Shown here one piece after another: positions 52,947 through 63,275 of a stretch of 64,000 bases of DNA. Each line of letters begins with the position of its first letter. Position 1 is the first letter of the stretch. The DNA comes from Dicyema japonicum (lineage: Eukaryota; Dicyemida; Rhombozoa; Dicyemidae), in contig RDEW01000108.1 in NCBI GenBank assembly GCA_011109175.1, positions 1-64,000 on the forward strand, given 5' to 3'. Both the position numbers and the translations under genes were made by a program. The notes under the pieces are model-generated. The model was not told the origin of the DNA, ran no database searches, and saw nothing but the letters and a program-made list of their open reading frames with translations.

Positions 52947-55050
52947 AGGCTATGTGCAAATCCCCAACAATATAAAAAAAATAGTTTTTCATCCGAAAAG
53001 AGGGGACCGCAATGCCAATCANTCCAATCCTTCTAAAATTGAGAGGTCTTCGACGTTACAAGAGACGGCCGGCGGAATCAAAAAGATTCAAGGATTATAC
53101 GAAGGTAGACTGGTCCGGTTTCAGTAACCTTGTGGATAAATTCTTGGCCCGGAGATTATCCTCCCCAATACGCTCTATTGATGAGGCCGCAGAAATTATC
53201 AGCGCTGCCATTCAGAAAGCTGATCATATTTTTATTCCTGTATCGTCATACAAGAAGTTTATTCCTACCCTCAACTCTTATACAATAAGTCTTATAAAAC
53301 AGAGACCGGTTGCTAAGATGTTATCTGATGAACCTGGAGTCCTTGACGGCCCTCAGACAACTAAATAAAAGGATCTGTCAGAGCATAAAAAACACAAAGA
53401 CAAGAGATGGCAGCATCTAGCTAACCACCTCGACAGGAAAAGTTCATTCCGACATTTCTGGAAAACTCTTAAACAAGTCAACTCGGAGCTGGATGATGCA
53501 GACGGAACCGGAAAGCTTTTTCCTGAACACTTATGCCACTTACATCCTAACACCCTTATGAAACATTACGCTGGAATTAGCTTCAAAACCTTCTCGAAAC
53601 ACCTGGACATTAGGGTGCGGGCCTGACAAAGCATCTTCTATTCACCTAAAACACCTAAGCCACTACGCAATTGGTTACCTCACGCAAATATACAACCTGT
53701 CCATTAACTATAATATTATTCCCAAAATTTGGAAGAATTCTATCATCAGACCGATATTGAAAACTGGGAAACCAGAGACAGATCCTGCCTTTAACAGGCC
53801 TATCTCCGTTACCAGCACACTGTCAAAAATTGTGGAGAAACTTGTATTATCAGTCATTATTCCGTATTTTCCACGTCCTATATTTCAACATGGTTTCCTC
53901 CGCGGTAGGTCCACCGCTACATACTTGGCTACCCTATCGCAGTTCATTGCCGACGATTTTAACACAAACACACAATCTTGGTTTCTATTGACATCAACAA
54001 TGCCTTTGACACCGTTTCGAGGAAAATCCTGGTTGGAAAAATATTTTCTACTAATATTTGTCCGAATGTGAAATTATGTCTGGCCAACTTTTTGTCTGGA
54101 AGACGTGGAAGAGTAGTCAGTGGGGATCTCAGATCTAGATCACGATTACTATCGAACGGGGTACCCCAGGGGTCTCCACTCTCGCCAATTCTATTCAACT
54201 TATTCCTACACGACCTACCTAGTGATGGAATCGAATATTCCCTGCTATTATCATACGCAGACGATATAGTCATTGCAATACGGAACCGTTCGACGCAATT
54301 TACATCCTTTAAGAATCAGCCAAAATTGAACATTCTCCACGATTGGAATCGATTTCTGCAACCAAGTCTATTTGTACCATTTTCAGTTCGGACCGTCGTT
54401 TTAAGGATGAACCGAGTATCTTTATTGGTCCAACTCAAATTCCAGTGACAAGGTTCCCCACTGTCCTTGGAGTCAAGTACGACAGTTTATTCAATTTTAA
54501 CTCTTACGCAAAAGACATGATTACCAGGGGCCTCCAGAAAATTAATGTTTTACGGAGGATCCCGAGGAATATGGACTTTTCTGTTTCTACTCTCTACCAA
54601 CAAACAATCGCGCCACCCGTTGAGTATACCTCCGTTGCATGGAAATTCGCACTATCGGAGTCTATGGTCCAAAGAGTCAACTCAATACACCAGAAAACAA
54701 TCAGTATGCTTTGCCCACGTAATGGATCAACAGTCGACCCACTACTCATGGAAGCTAAGATCCGTAGTCGTGGCTCCGGATTTCTTCGCGTCTGTGAGGA
54801 AGATGGAAATCCGCTTCGCCTGATCTTTTCCATGGCAAGAGAAAACCGATTGGATAAGAAATTCCCGTCCCCGATCGGATTCCTCTGCAAGACCGAGAGA
54901 AGGCTCTTCCAGAAAGTAGTGGGGACAATGGAAGATCATAGACGTCGAATGGCACTATTGATTGCGGGGACTGGGATCACCTAACTGTTTGACTCTTTTG
55001 TCTTTTTTTCTCGGTGTTCCCGGGGTTATTAAAATAAATAAAAAAATTGA
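52947..55050 (+). mobile_element. LINE-1 copy with complete RT
   Basis: The best RT of this family. Pre-RT linker: KADHIFIPVSSYKKFIPTL (53,218-53,275). RT: PKIWKNSIIRPILKTGKP (53,721-53,775), RPISVTSTLSKIVEKLVLSV, FQHGFLRGRSTATYLATL, VSIDINNAFDTVSRKILVGK (53,981-54,040), SNGVPQGSPLSPILFNLFLH (54,152-54,215), LLSYADDIVIAIRNRS (54,246-54,295). C-terminal domain 54,343-54,984: SDRRFKDEPSIFIGP, FPTVLGVKYDSLF, QQTIAPPVEYTSVAWKF, and RRRMALLIAGTGIT-stop. The 3' UTR TCTCGGTGTTCCCGGGGTTA is followed by (AAAT)n. There are three to four frameshifts; one N at 53,032. Confidence 0.85.
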
Positions 55051-55379
55051 CCCAAGCGATCTTAGAAAAAAGACCTTGGGTTATATTATCTATCATCCTA
55101 TACGTGAAGTTTCAAATAAGTGACCTAAAAAGTTATTTCAATTTTTGATTAGAGGAAATTCAAACCCTGATCCTACGTGCAGTTGACATTTCTTTGCTTC
55201 GAAACTTCAAATTTCCAAAGTGTTTTGTGTCCGCTGTTCTTAATTTTGGTTTTTTTAATTCTCAAAGTTTATTTATTTTGATGTAAAATTCCTCTGAAAT
55301 CATGATTTTAAATAAAAAATTAACAAAGAATTAAAAATTTAAATTATTATTAGTCACGCTGCTCTGAACGAGGTGATCG
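55051..55379. other. AT-rich, no gene recognised
   Basis: Nothing supportable. Confidence 0.5.
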
Positions 55380-55835
55380 TCAGAGCTCTGAAGGCTACAG
55401 ACTTCCCATCACAGCTTGAACCAGTGGGTCTCGATCGAGGAGATGGAAAGTGACCTGACGGGATGACCCTTTTCCCTTACACACCCTGAATATCTTTGGT
55501 CTGGAACGCAACTTGTGTTGACACATTTTCAAGCACGAATCTTTTCAAATCGGTTAAGACGCCTGGAGCAGCTCTTCGACCGCGAAAAACCTAAAAATCA
55601 AGAAATAATCTTTCCTCGGAAACCGGTACCGATTAACTTCTGTTGCGGTCGAGTCATCGGGAGTTTAAGACTAGAGACTGTATTATTTCTTGCGCGAACT
55701 CGGAGGAATGCTTGCCAGAAAGAAGAGGGATCAACGAGAAGCGTTATGGCTGAGACAAAAAATTGGAATGACCATACTCCGAGGGAACTCGTTTCTATCA
55801 ATGCAGCCGGCTTCCTCAACTAACATTGTTAAAAT
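55380..55835 (+). mobile_element. R2-like LINE fragment: REL-type domain
   Basis: Plus strand: [30 protein letters not shown]-stop-PDGMTLF, VWNATCVDTFSSTN (55,500-55,540), then TSVAVESSG, LRELGGMLARKKRDQREALW and LRQKIGMTILRGNSFLSM (55,635-55,805). It has the full motif order of the domain with three frame breaks. Confidence 0.65.
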
Positions 55836-55887
55836 AAAATAAAAATTAATAAATTTATTGTATTTGAAAAAAAATAAATAAAATAAT

Positions 55888-56105
55888 TAATTAGAAGTCG
55901 CGTCCTATATCCGATTGTGGTCGAGACAACTGGAGGAATAAGTGGAAAATCGCTTCGCTTCCTAAAGACGCCTAGCTACACTAAAAAGCCAGGACGCACG
56001 TGAGACCAGTGGCTTCTCCAGCTGATCTTTGTTGGAATCGTGAGAGGCAACGCAACGTCGATAATGTCTGCGGGGTCCACTTTGGATGGATGGCTGTGTT
56101 AATTA
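55888..56105 (+). mobile_element. R2-like LINE fragment: extreme C-terminus
   Basis: Near-identical to 12,000-12,225 and to 58,140-58,345; ends in GIVRGNATSIMSAGSTLDG. Confidence 0.6.
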
Positions 56106-56119
56106 ATTATTATTATATT

Positions 56120-56325
56120 AACTTTTCCTTCTGATGGCGTCACTGGATCCACCTTACTAAGGAGGCGCCCAATGCATGGCCGACATCAAGAGGATCCAAC
56201 AATTCTTCCTCGGGGACAACGTCGTTACCTGGTAACAAGTTCTGGAATGCTGGAACGAGTCAAGATTGAGGAGTTATTCTGGTTACCATTGGTCTTTGGA
56301 AATAATTTTAATTTAATTAATCAAC
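56120..56325 (+). repeat. SINE-C copy
   Basis: GATGGCGTCACTGGATCCAC, GGAGGCGCCCAATGCATGGC and a shortened tail GAGTTATTCTGGTTACC, TTGGTCTTTGGAAATAATTT. Confidence 0.75.
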
Positions 56326-56344
56326 GGGTTAAATTTAACACAGG

Positions 56345-57995
56345 TTTCTCGAGTGTTTCCAACCTTCCATGATCTCTCAACGAAGTCTGGACGATGCCGG
56401 AGGTCATTCGAAGATCTGATGGTATCATCTAAGCAACATTGCGTCGTATTTCAAGGATATATTAACTGTCCGCGGAAAAATATCTGATCATACTTGTGGA
56501 TACGCCACCCAACTTTATAAAGCTATCACACCTGGCGAAATCTCAAATGCAATGGTCAAACTTAAGAATGGTCGCTCCCCTGGACCGGATGGAATCAATT
56601 TAGAACTTCTCAAATACGGGCTACACATTCACTAACAGACAAGTTGGCAAACTACTCAACCATCTTTATAAAAAAAGAATACCGCTCTTGGATCCGGATT
56701 ATTAATACAAATACAAAAACCTAACAAACATGCTGGGCCTGTTGAAAACCTACGTCCAATAATCCTGCTAAACACCTTACGGAAACTTCTGGCATTAGTT
56801 ACGCTGAACCGAATCAGAGAACAAGTGGACAACTATCTAGCCCAAGTCACAGTAGATTCAAGACAGGAAGATCCACTGCGGCTGTAGTATGGAGCACAAG
56901 TGGGGCTGCGCTATCAACCAGAGATTCAAAATTGAAACAGCAGTCCTGCGAATAGACCTCTCTATTGACTTTGACACGGTCTGTTGTGGTCCATTGCTCA
57001 GAATACTGAAACAATTCTTGGATCCAGATACTGTCAATATGATCAGAGTGTTGCTATCTAACACGAAGCTCAGAGTGCGAATCGGTAAGACGTTTTCCCG
57101 TGAATTTACGTGCAATGTTGGTACTCCTCAGGGAGATTCCCTCTCCCCTGCTTTTTGTCATATATCTGGAGGCGGCACTACGAGATCTACGGAAGTTATA
57201 TGATGGCAACATCGTCGAAATTGCACATGCCGACGACGTCGACTTTGTGTCAGAAGACAAATCGGCTTACTTCGACTTTCGAGGTGGCCACTGCTGAGCT
57301 GAACCGATGGTTCTTTGGAATGAACACCGCAAAAACTGACATTGTGGAAATCAGGAGAATGAAAAGCAGATCAAGTGAAACATGGCGAAGAACAAACAAA
57401 CTTGGCTTTACTTGGAGACAGTCAAGATATTGCCAAAAGGAAGGCCCTCGCTTAGGTAACAATAAACAAGTTGAAGAAAGAGTGGATTGTTCCTGCACAT
57501 CACTTCGTTTGAGACTGTATGAAGTCTTTGTCAAGCCGATCCTAATGTACAATTCATCGACCTGGGAACGTCAAAACCGAACAACTTGGACTAGACCTTT
57601 TCCATCGAAACAACTTAGATCCCTACTAGGGCTGAACTGGCCAGCAAGAATAAAAAAGGAATCGCTGTACAAGAGATGTTGCACGAGTCCACTGAGTCTC
57701 GAAATTGCAGATATGCGCTGGAGGCTATTTAGACATATCTTGCATATGGACTTGGGCGCTCCAGCAAACATAGAAATGGAGGTCTACTTTTATAGACAGG
57801 GACCGTGCTTTCGTAGACACCGGCCTATTACACTACCTGAAACATTTGACAGAGATCTTAAGAACAAACGTCTAAGATGTGAAGACGACCTGGACGAATT
57901 GAGGAAACCCCCTTACGATCGAGGAGGTTCGAAGAAGTTGGTTCTGAGGATTGTTTTGAATGCAATGAAATTATAACTATTATGATTTTGCGAAT
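56345..57995 (+). mobile_element. LINE-2 copy: most complete RT and C-terminus
   Basis: RT entry: VKLKNGRSPGPDGINLELLK (56,556-56,615). Then LGSGLLIQIQKPNKHAGP, VENLRPIILLNTLRKLLALV (56,735-56,795), LSIDFDTVCCGPLLRIL (56,957-57,010; catalytic D as the A-motif Asp), TFSREFTCNVGTPQGDSLSP (57,091-57,150), FVIYLEAALRDLRKLYDG and AHADDVDFVSEDKS (57,224-57,265; the catalytic DD as A-D-D). The 57,290-57,976 frame is open for more than 220 codons: LNRWFFGMNTAKTDIVEI, LYEVFVKPILMYNSSTWE, LLGLNWPARIKKESLYKR, DMRWRLFRHILHM and an LRIVLNAMKL-stop end. The tail is TTATAATAATAATAAA. RT frames need about five one-base corrections. Confidence 0.8.
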
Positions 57996-58021
57996 GTTGC
58001 TTATAATAATAATAAATTTGT

Positions 58022-58063
58022 CGTGGCCGCAAAAAATCCCGGGGGCCGCGTTGAGAACCACTG
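58022..58063 (-). repeat. Lone hAT-type terminus
   Basis: On the minus strand: CAGTGGTTCTCAACGCGGCC, then CCCGGGATTTTTTGCGGCC, the start of a Charlie/hAT element. No partner end was found nearby. Confidence 0.5.
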
Positions 58064-58139
58064 ATGTTGACAATAATAAATTGTATGTAATTTATTTAAA
58101 TCAGAAACCATATTTACAGTAAATCATATTTAAAACTGC

Positions 58140-58505
58140 CATCCATCCAAAGTGGACCCCGCCGACATTATCGACGTTGCGTTGCCTCTCAAGATTGCAA
58201 CAGAGATCAACTAGAGTAGCCACCGGGTCTCACGTGCGTCGTGGCTTTTTATTGGCTAAGCGTCCAGGTTTTTTTAGGAAGCGAAGCGATTTTCCACTTA
58301 TTCCTCCAGTTGTCTCGACCACTATCGGATAAAATGCGAATCGGTCGCGTAGCGCTTCGTATTTCTTCTCCTTTGCCCTCATCGTTTTTCCGCGGAATAC
58401 AGTGTGTCTACCGCGCTCCCGACAATGTTGGACGGGCAAAGCGTGTCGACACAAGTAGCGTCCCAGACCACATGTTCTTTCAATTGGGGCCGGGCGGCAT
58501 TTGAA
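58140..58505 (-). mobile_element. R2-like LINE fragment: REL-type domain C-terminal half
   Basis: Minus strand: HVVWDATCVDTLCPSNIVGS (58,478-58,420), AKEKKYEALRDRFAFYPIVV, ETTGGISGKSLRFLKK (58,380-58,275) and LISVAILRGNATSIMSAG (58,215-58,160). It has the clearest VWDATCVDT block. Confidence 0.65.
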
Positions 58506-58660
58506 TTATGATATTTTTTATATCGGACACTTTTCATTTTATATTGGAAAAGTTAGTTGGTTTGTTTTGAAGGTTGAGGCATTGATGTAGCTCTATTGCA
58601 CGAAATATTACTTCGTTATAATGGATGAAAATCCACGTCTTGATTTTTTTCTATAAACAT
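58506..58660 (+). mobile_element. Possible LINE-2 5' tip
   Basis: GGTTGAGGCATTGATGTAGC and CTCTATTGCACGAA (58,573-58,606) resemble the LINE-2 start at 2,654 (GGTTGAGGTGGTGACG, CTCTATTGCAC). Confidence 0.4.
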
Positions 58661-58749
58661 GGAAGAGATTAAGAATAAATCTAAGTCTAATGTTTGTTTT
58701 GGAGGATCGGGAATTACCGTACCTTCGAATTCTTCATTAAGTGCCATAT

Positions 58750-59325
58750 TTGTCCTCTATAGATCATCGAAGAATTTAATAAACACGTCCTTAACTCTTA
58801 TTCCGGACTGAATGTATCCATGGACACCACCGGAAGCTGTGTAGTTGTGGAAGGACCTATACCTAGAGTTCCGGATGGCTGCGCTAATCAACAAGAGTAT
58901 TCGATACGTGTTTTTAAAAAAAAAGGGAGCACCTTGAGAGAATTGGGGATGGGAGAAGACTTACATGCATCAAAACGATTAGCTGCCATTCAGCAGATTT
59001 CTGGTTGAACACCTATCTTTGTGCTGAAATTGGTAACTTGCTTTGATAACGATGGTAAGTTTCGACGATGTGACAACATTCCCTTTTGCTAACGGTCGGA
59101 ACCTTGTTTGGGATGCTAAGTGTGTTTATACATACTCTCAGAAAGATTTGGCCGCTTCATTCCCGGACCCAGGTCATACTTCTCAGCAAGCCGATGATCA
59201 GAAGAGAAGTAAGTACCGAATCATTACGGAGGATTACTTGTTTGTCCCATTTGATGTTGAGATGTCAGGAATCCTTCACCCAAAAGCTGACGATCTAGTC
59301 CGTCGGATAGCTCAATGATTCAAAA
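58750..59325 (+). mobile_element. R2-like LINE fragment: REL-type domain
   Basis: The 59,043-59,318 frame is intact: DVTTFPFANGRNLVWDAKC, YTYSQKDLAASFPDPG, QQADDQKRSKYRIITEDYLF, VPFDVEMSGILHPKADDLVR. A-T is changed to A-K in VWDAKC. The part before 59,040 (VPDGCANQQEYSIRVF) may belong to its N-terminal side. Confidence 0.65.
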
Positions 59326-60379
59326 GGTCACCAAGGATCCACGTGAAACTGGATAGCTCGAGAGCGTAACTCGATAGTTATCGTCAAACAAAACAGCATA
59401 AGCTTCCTAACTTTTAACATTTTTTGCATAATTTAATTGAGTTTAATCTAAATTAAATTTAATACGAAATTAAAAAAAAACGTATGAGTTTTCTTTAGCA
59501 AATAAATTTAAGCGATAAAACAAACGTAACTTTAATTGAAGAAAAAATAGAAAAAAGACATTAACACTCGGAAAGTCGTAGCCGCAAAGTAAATTAAGGA
59601 CCCTTTTCGCTCTAACTCTCCATCAGATTGGTAAAGTTATTTAGCTTTGCTCCTTTCTCTTTAGGTTTTTCCTCTCGACCGTGATTGTGATCGAAGGAGA
59701 TCTCTCTCCGCTGACAAGAAGAATCGCATCAGATCCTCTCTGGAGGGACCCTTGCGAGCACTTAGCTTCTCCTAATCAAATACGAAAATCCAGGAGTCGA
59801 GATTCGAATGAGGATCAATAGTCAGTTATCATGGAATTATTCGAAGATCGAGAGGTCTACAAAAAACAATCCGTCACATCCTGTCTCTGACAGGGAAACT
59901 AAAAAATATTCCTTATGTAAATTCCGGATCGAAAAATGGAAACTCTAAAAGGCTATATAACCGGATATGTGGTGGTTGGCTAAGATATTCGATCAACAGT
60001 CCTCAAGATATAGTTTCGTACATATGACGGTCAATCATCGTTATACTTTATTGACCCGAGTAGTGGTGTCATACAAAACATATAGAAACTCATTAAATTA
60101 TTATAGAATTTGTAGTTGTACTAATTGAAAAATAAAAGAGATGGGAACCGCACGACACATCTGAACAACTATTACATATAATAAATATGGATGCAGAGAC
60201 ATAAGAAGCACTATTGGTAGCAATAGGGAATTTTCGTCCCCCAACAGCTAATTACAACTAAATGACACTTATAAATTTAATTATTTACTATTAAATTTTA
60301 AAATTATTCGTAAGCGAATAAAAATTAAATATGTAATTTTAATCAGAAGTCTTTGCAAGCAGGAAAGCAGAATCAGATG
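59326..60379. other. AT-rich, no gene recognised
   Basis: At 59,640-59,830 an Arg/Ser-rich frame (SSRDRDCDRRRSLSADKKNR) hints at an SR-type RNA-binding protein piece, but it is too short to call. Near 60,342-60,390 the word GTCTTTGCAAGCA occurs twice. Confidence 0.3.
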
Positions 60380-61130
60380 TCTTTGCAAGCATAAATCAAC
60401 CCATTACATGTGGAAGACCATTAAAAAGCTCAGATCACATACAAAACCCAATAACACAGGCCAACCAAATGTCCAAGAACTAAACAACCTAATGAAGTTT
60501 TATGTCGGAATCAGCCACAAGAAATTCCTGAAAACCAGCCATTCCTTTACGTCCACGAAGCCAAAAAGCTCTTCTTCATTATATTGCTTGTCACACTCCG
60601 ATATTTGGAATGAAATCAAAAATACAAAATTTTCCTTCTCCTGCGGAAAATTGGTTTAGTCAAAACCATATTTGGTGAAATAAAAAAGCCATTCTCTGCT
60701 TTCGGTATTCTCTATAAGCAATTTATCGAGCCAACAATCAGTTGCTCCTGTGCAGCATTGGGAATTAATCTCTCGTGGACCAACCGTCTTAAAGTTGATA
60801 ACACCCTATGTCGAGCGTCAACTACCATAATACACATCGCAAAGCTGAACAACATTCCACCCAGTCCCTTTGACCACCTTATTGAGCAAAACGGCAAGAG
60901 CTTCTTGACGTTAACCTCAGCAGGACCTGTTGTCGACAGTCCCTCCTGTATCAAGTTTCCAGAAGCACATCACCCCAGTTAGCTTTCTCACGAACCCTGT
61001 CCTCCGCCCATACATGAATGTGTCGGGTCAATAGTCCAGCATCTGGAGAAGTGAAAACTCTTCAGGATTGTCGGGATCACCTAATTAATTTCAACGAGAT
61101 TAACTATTGATGTTTTTGGGTTAAATAAAA
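60380..61130 (+). mobile_element. LINE-1 fragment with internal deletion
   Basis: Pre-RT linker TGQPNVQELNNLMKFYVGIS (60,459-60,518), then directly FGILYKQFIEPTISCSCAAL and GINLSWTNRLKVDNTLC (60,703-60,815), FDHLIEQNGKS, and a GIT-stop end near 61,084 followed by TGTTTTTGGGTTAAATAAAA. The RT core is deleted, as in the 3.8-6.1 kb copy. Confidence 0.7.
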
Positions 61131-61324
61131 AAAACTGTTAAAGCGATAACCGTAAAAATTATGTCATAAAGCAATAACCGTAAAAGCCAAGAACCGTTCG
61201 ACGAGTTGACCGTAAATATAGACATTCACAATATAATCACCAATGTTTAAAATATTCTAAAAATAAGTCAAAAATATAAAGATAATTTTAATTTACTAAC
61301 AAACAAAAAATTAAAACAAAAAGT
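61131..61324. other. AT-rich spacer
   Basis: Contains AAAGCGATAACCGTAAAA and a near repeat (AAAGCAATAACCGTAAAA) at 61,139 and 61,167. Confidence 0.4.
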
Positions 61325-62166
61325 TAAAAGATTAAGTTTTTCTTAGTCTTTCTAATAATCTTTTGCAGTTTATTAATTTTGTTTCGCTGTTCAAGCATAG
61401 TTCTCCATTTGTCTTTCAGCATAACAGTGTTCTTTTTGGAAGCAATCCAGTATCACTCATGACTTTCCAATTACCGCACCCAAATTTCTGACTAATTTAT
61501 AAAACATAATCTCTTCCTCCAAAGTCCATTTCCGACGCTTAGCTAAAAATTTAGTTTCGGAAAACAAACTTTTGGTGAATGAGATTCATTCCTTAATTTA
61601 TTTTCGGTAGTTAAATCAGGTTTGTATGTTGTCTTTAAAAGTCGGAGAGGTTCTGAACTCATTAAATTTACTTCTCCGTGCTTTGTAGGGTTCAGTCGAT
61701 ATTATTTCAGTTGAATCTTCACATGAATCAGAATTTATTATTGGAATATTTTTATCAACGTTCTCGTATTTAATATCTTCATGTCTCACGTCGACAATTT
61801 CAATGACTTTTTTATCTTCTGACTTAATTTCATTCAACTCGTCACCACTGCTAATAAGAGCCTCAGTACTTCAGACTTTAAAATTTTAACTAAATTAATG
61901 TTTTATTTCAAAAAACCAAGTTGATTTGAAATATTCGGATCGATAAAACAGAACGGACGAATCTGAAACTAAACCAGCATTGTCAAAATAACTTCTAAAT
62001 AGCAATAAGTTTAATACAGAAACTCCATACTCATCGAGCGTCGACTTTATGATGGAATAAACCTAATACTATCATTATAAATGTTTACTTCATTGAGAGA
62101 ATTTTGGTTACTACTATATTCGAGTAGTTCAACTATAAATTGGATCATTTTATCGTTCTCAGACAT
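61325..62166 (-). CDS. Telobox Myb protein, TRF-like (telomere-repeat binding)
   Basis: TRF1/TRF2-type proteins bind TTAGGG repeats in the nucleus through a single C-terminal Myb domain with the telobox VDLKDKWR(N/T). Here the minus strand ends: AKRRKWTLEEEIMFYKLV (61,545-61,480; first Trp), KFGCGNWKVMSDTG (second Trp), RTTVMLKDKWRTMLEQ (about 61,430-61,393; telobox and third Trp) and a short basic tail to a stop at about 61,325. Upstream is an acidic linker (SEDKKVIEIVDVRHEDIKYE) and, from an ATG at 62,166, a helical-looking region (MSENDKMIQFIVELLEYSSN, STLDEYGVSVLNLLLFRSYF, EYFKSTWFFEIKH) in the place of the TRFH dimerisation domain, not recognisable as such. Total is about 270 residues, shorter than vertebrate TRFs. 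Three one-base corrections are needed. Other telobox proteins (e.g. plant-type TRB) carry the domain N-terminally. Confidence 0.6.
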
Positions 62167-62339
62167 AACTTAGAACAACAAGAAATAATAATATTTCCGC
62201 GCAAAATTTAATTTTTTAATTTATTTTTTAATTTAATTAATTTTATTTTTTTAATTAAAATTTTTGTAGTCAAATTTTATCCAATATGTGATTTAAAAAA
62301 ATAAACGATTTACTACTTCGTAAACATATTAATTGAAAA
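62167..62339. other. AT-rich 5' flank
   Basis: Nothing recognised. Confidence 0.4.
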
Positions 62340-62580
62340 CAAAAACTTGGAGTTAGGAAACCGCAGCCTGACTGCATTGCTATTCCTTTTTTAGGAAACC
62401 GCAGCCTACTGCGAGGGAAATACGCTTGAATAGCAAACAGCGTTCGCAAAGGTCCCCTAAGCGGGTTGACATAAGATTTCAAGTCCTTCGAGAAAAACGT
62501 AGGACAACTGTCCCTGAGTTCGAAGATTTCCACAGGAAGAGGGACAAACTTCTCCTCATTTGGGATATTAGCGTACTTTC
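62340..62580 (-). mobile_element. R2-like LINE fragment: REL-type domain end
   Basis: Minus strand: EEKFVPLPVEIFELRDS (62,555-62,505) and a diverged end RNSNAV (about 62,365), matching the 48.1 kb copy (FVPLAVET..RNSHAV). A TAGGAAACCGCAGCCT direct repeat lies at 62,355 and 62,391. Confidence 0.5.
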
Positions 62581-62925
62581 ACCACTTTAATTTCAGATTT
62601 TTTACTTATATTGTTTATTTAGTTATTTACCTAATAATTTACCATCTAAAAAGAAAAGTCATAATGCAATCAAAAGTGAGGATTAACATAGCTCTTGCTA
62701 ATGAAACTGGAACAATAAAAATTAAACCGTTGAACATTGAAAAATTTAAATCCAATTAAGAAGTTAGAAGGGTTGATTCAAAGGAATAAAAGACAGAAAC
62801 AACAATTTATTACTTCCTTAACATAATTTTTGATTTTAAATTTTTGTTACATTTTTTATTCTGATATATAAAAACATAAATATTAATCACAATGAAATGA
62901 GCATATTATTACAATCTGAAAGGCA
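62581..62925. other. AT-rich, no gene recognised
   Basis: Nothing supportable. Confidence 0.5.
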
Positions 62926-62965
62926 TCCAATTTTTTGTTCGGATTAACGAGGGTTTACTGCACAT
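62926..62965 (-). repeat. pogo/Tigger-like terminal sequence
   Basis: On the minus strand: TGCAGTAAACCCTCGTTAAT then CCGAACAAAAAATTGG, a pogo-type terminus similar to 39,900. Confidence 0.45.
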
Positions 62966-63044
62966 TCATATAAAATTGAATAAATTATTACTGCAGCTGC
63001 GAGTTGTTATGTAACTACTTGACTGAAGATTTATCTTCATTTCC
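62966..63044. other. Spacer
   Basis: Nothing recognised. Confidence 0.4.
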
Positions 63045-63275
63045 TCTAATGGCGTCAATGGATCCACCTTACTCCGAAAACGACCGATACCTGCCTGGCA
63101 TTCAAAAGGATTCATCTATTCATCTTTGGTGAAGAGTTTTTGAATCGACCTTAGCTTCCAGAGAACATCCTCTGGATCACTGTGCTTGGGTGAGGGTAAC
63201 CTGGACTGCGTCAGGATCAAGGAATTAGTTAATTTTTATCACCATCAGTCTTTGGAATAATTTAATTAATTAATC
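63045..63275 (+). repeat. SINE-C copy, diverged
   Basis: TCTAATGGCGTCAATGGATC, then a degenerate centre, and GTCAGGATCAAGGAATTAGT with AGTCTTTGGAATAATTTAAT at the tail. Confidence 0.65.

Noticed and set aside
57110-57290. Start of the 288-codon open frame as part of the LINE-2 protein
   Set aside because: From 57,110 to about 57,290 this frame is out of phase with the RT motifs GTPQGDSLSP and ADDVDF, which lie in other frames; only the part after about 57,290 matches the family.
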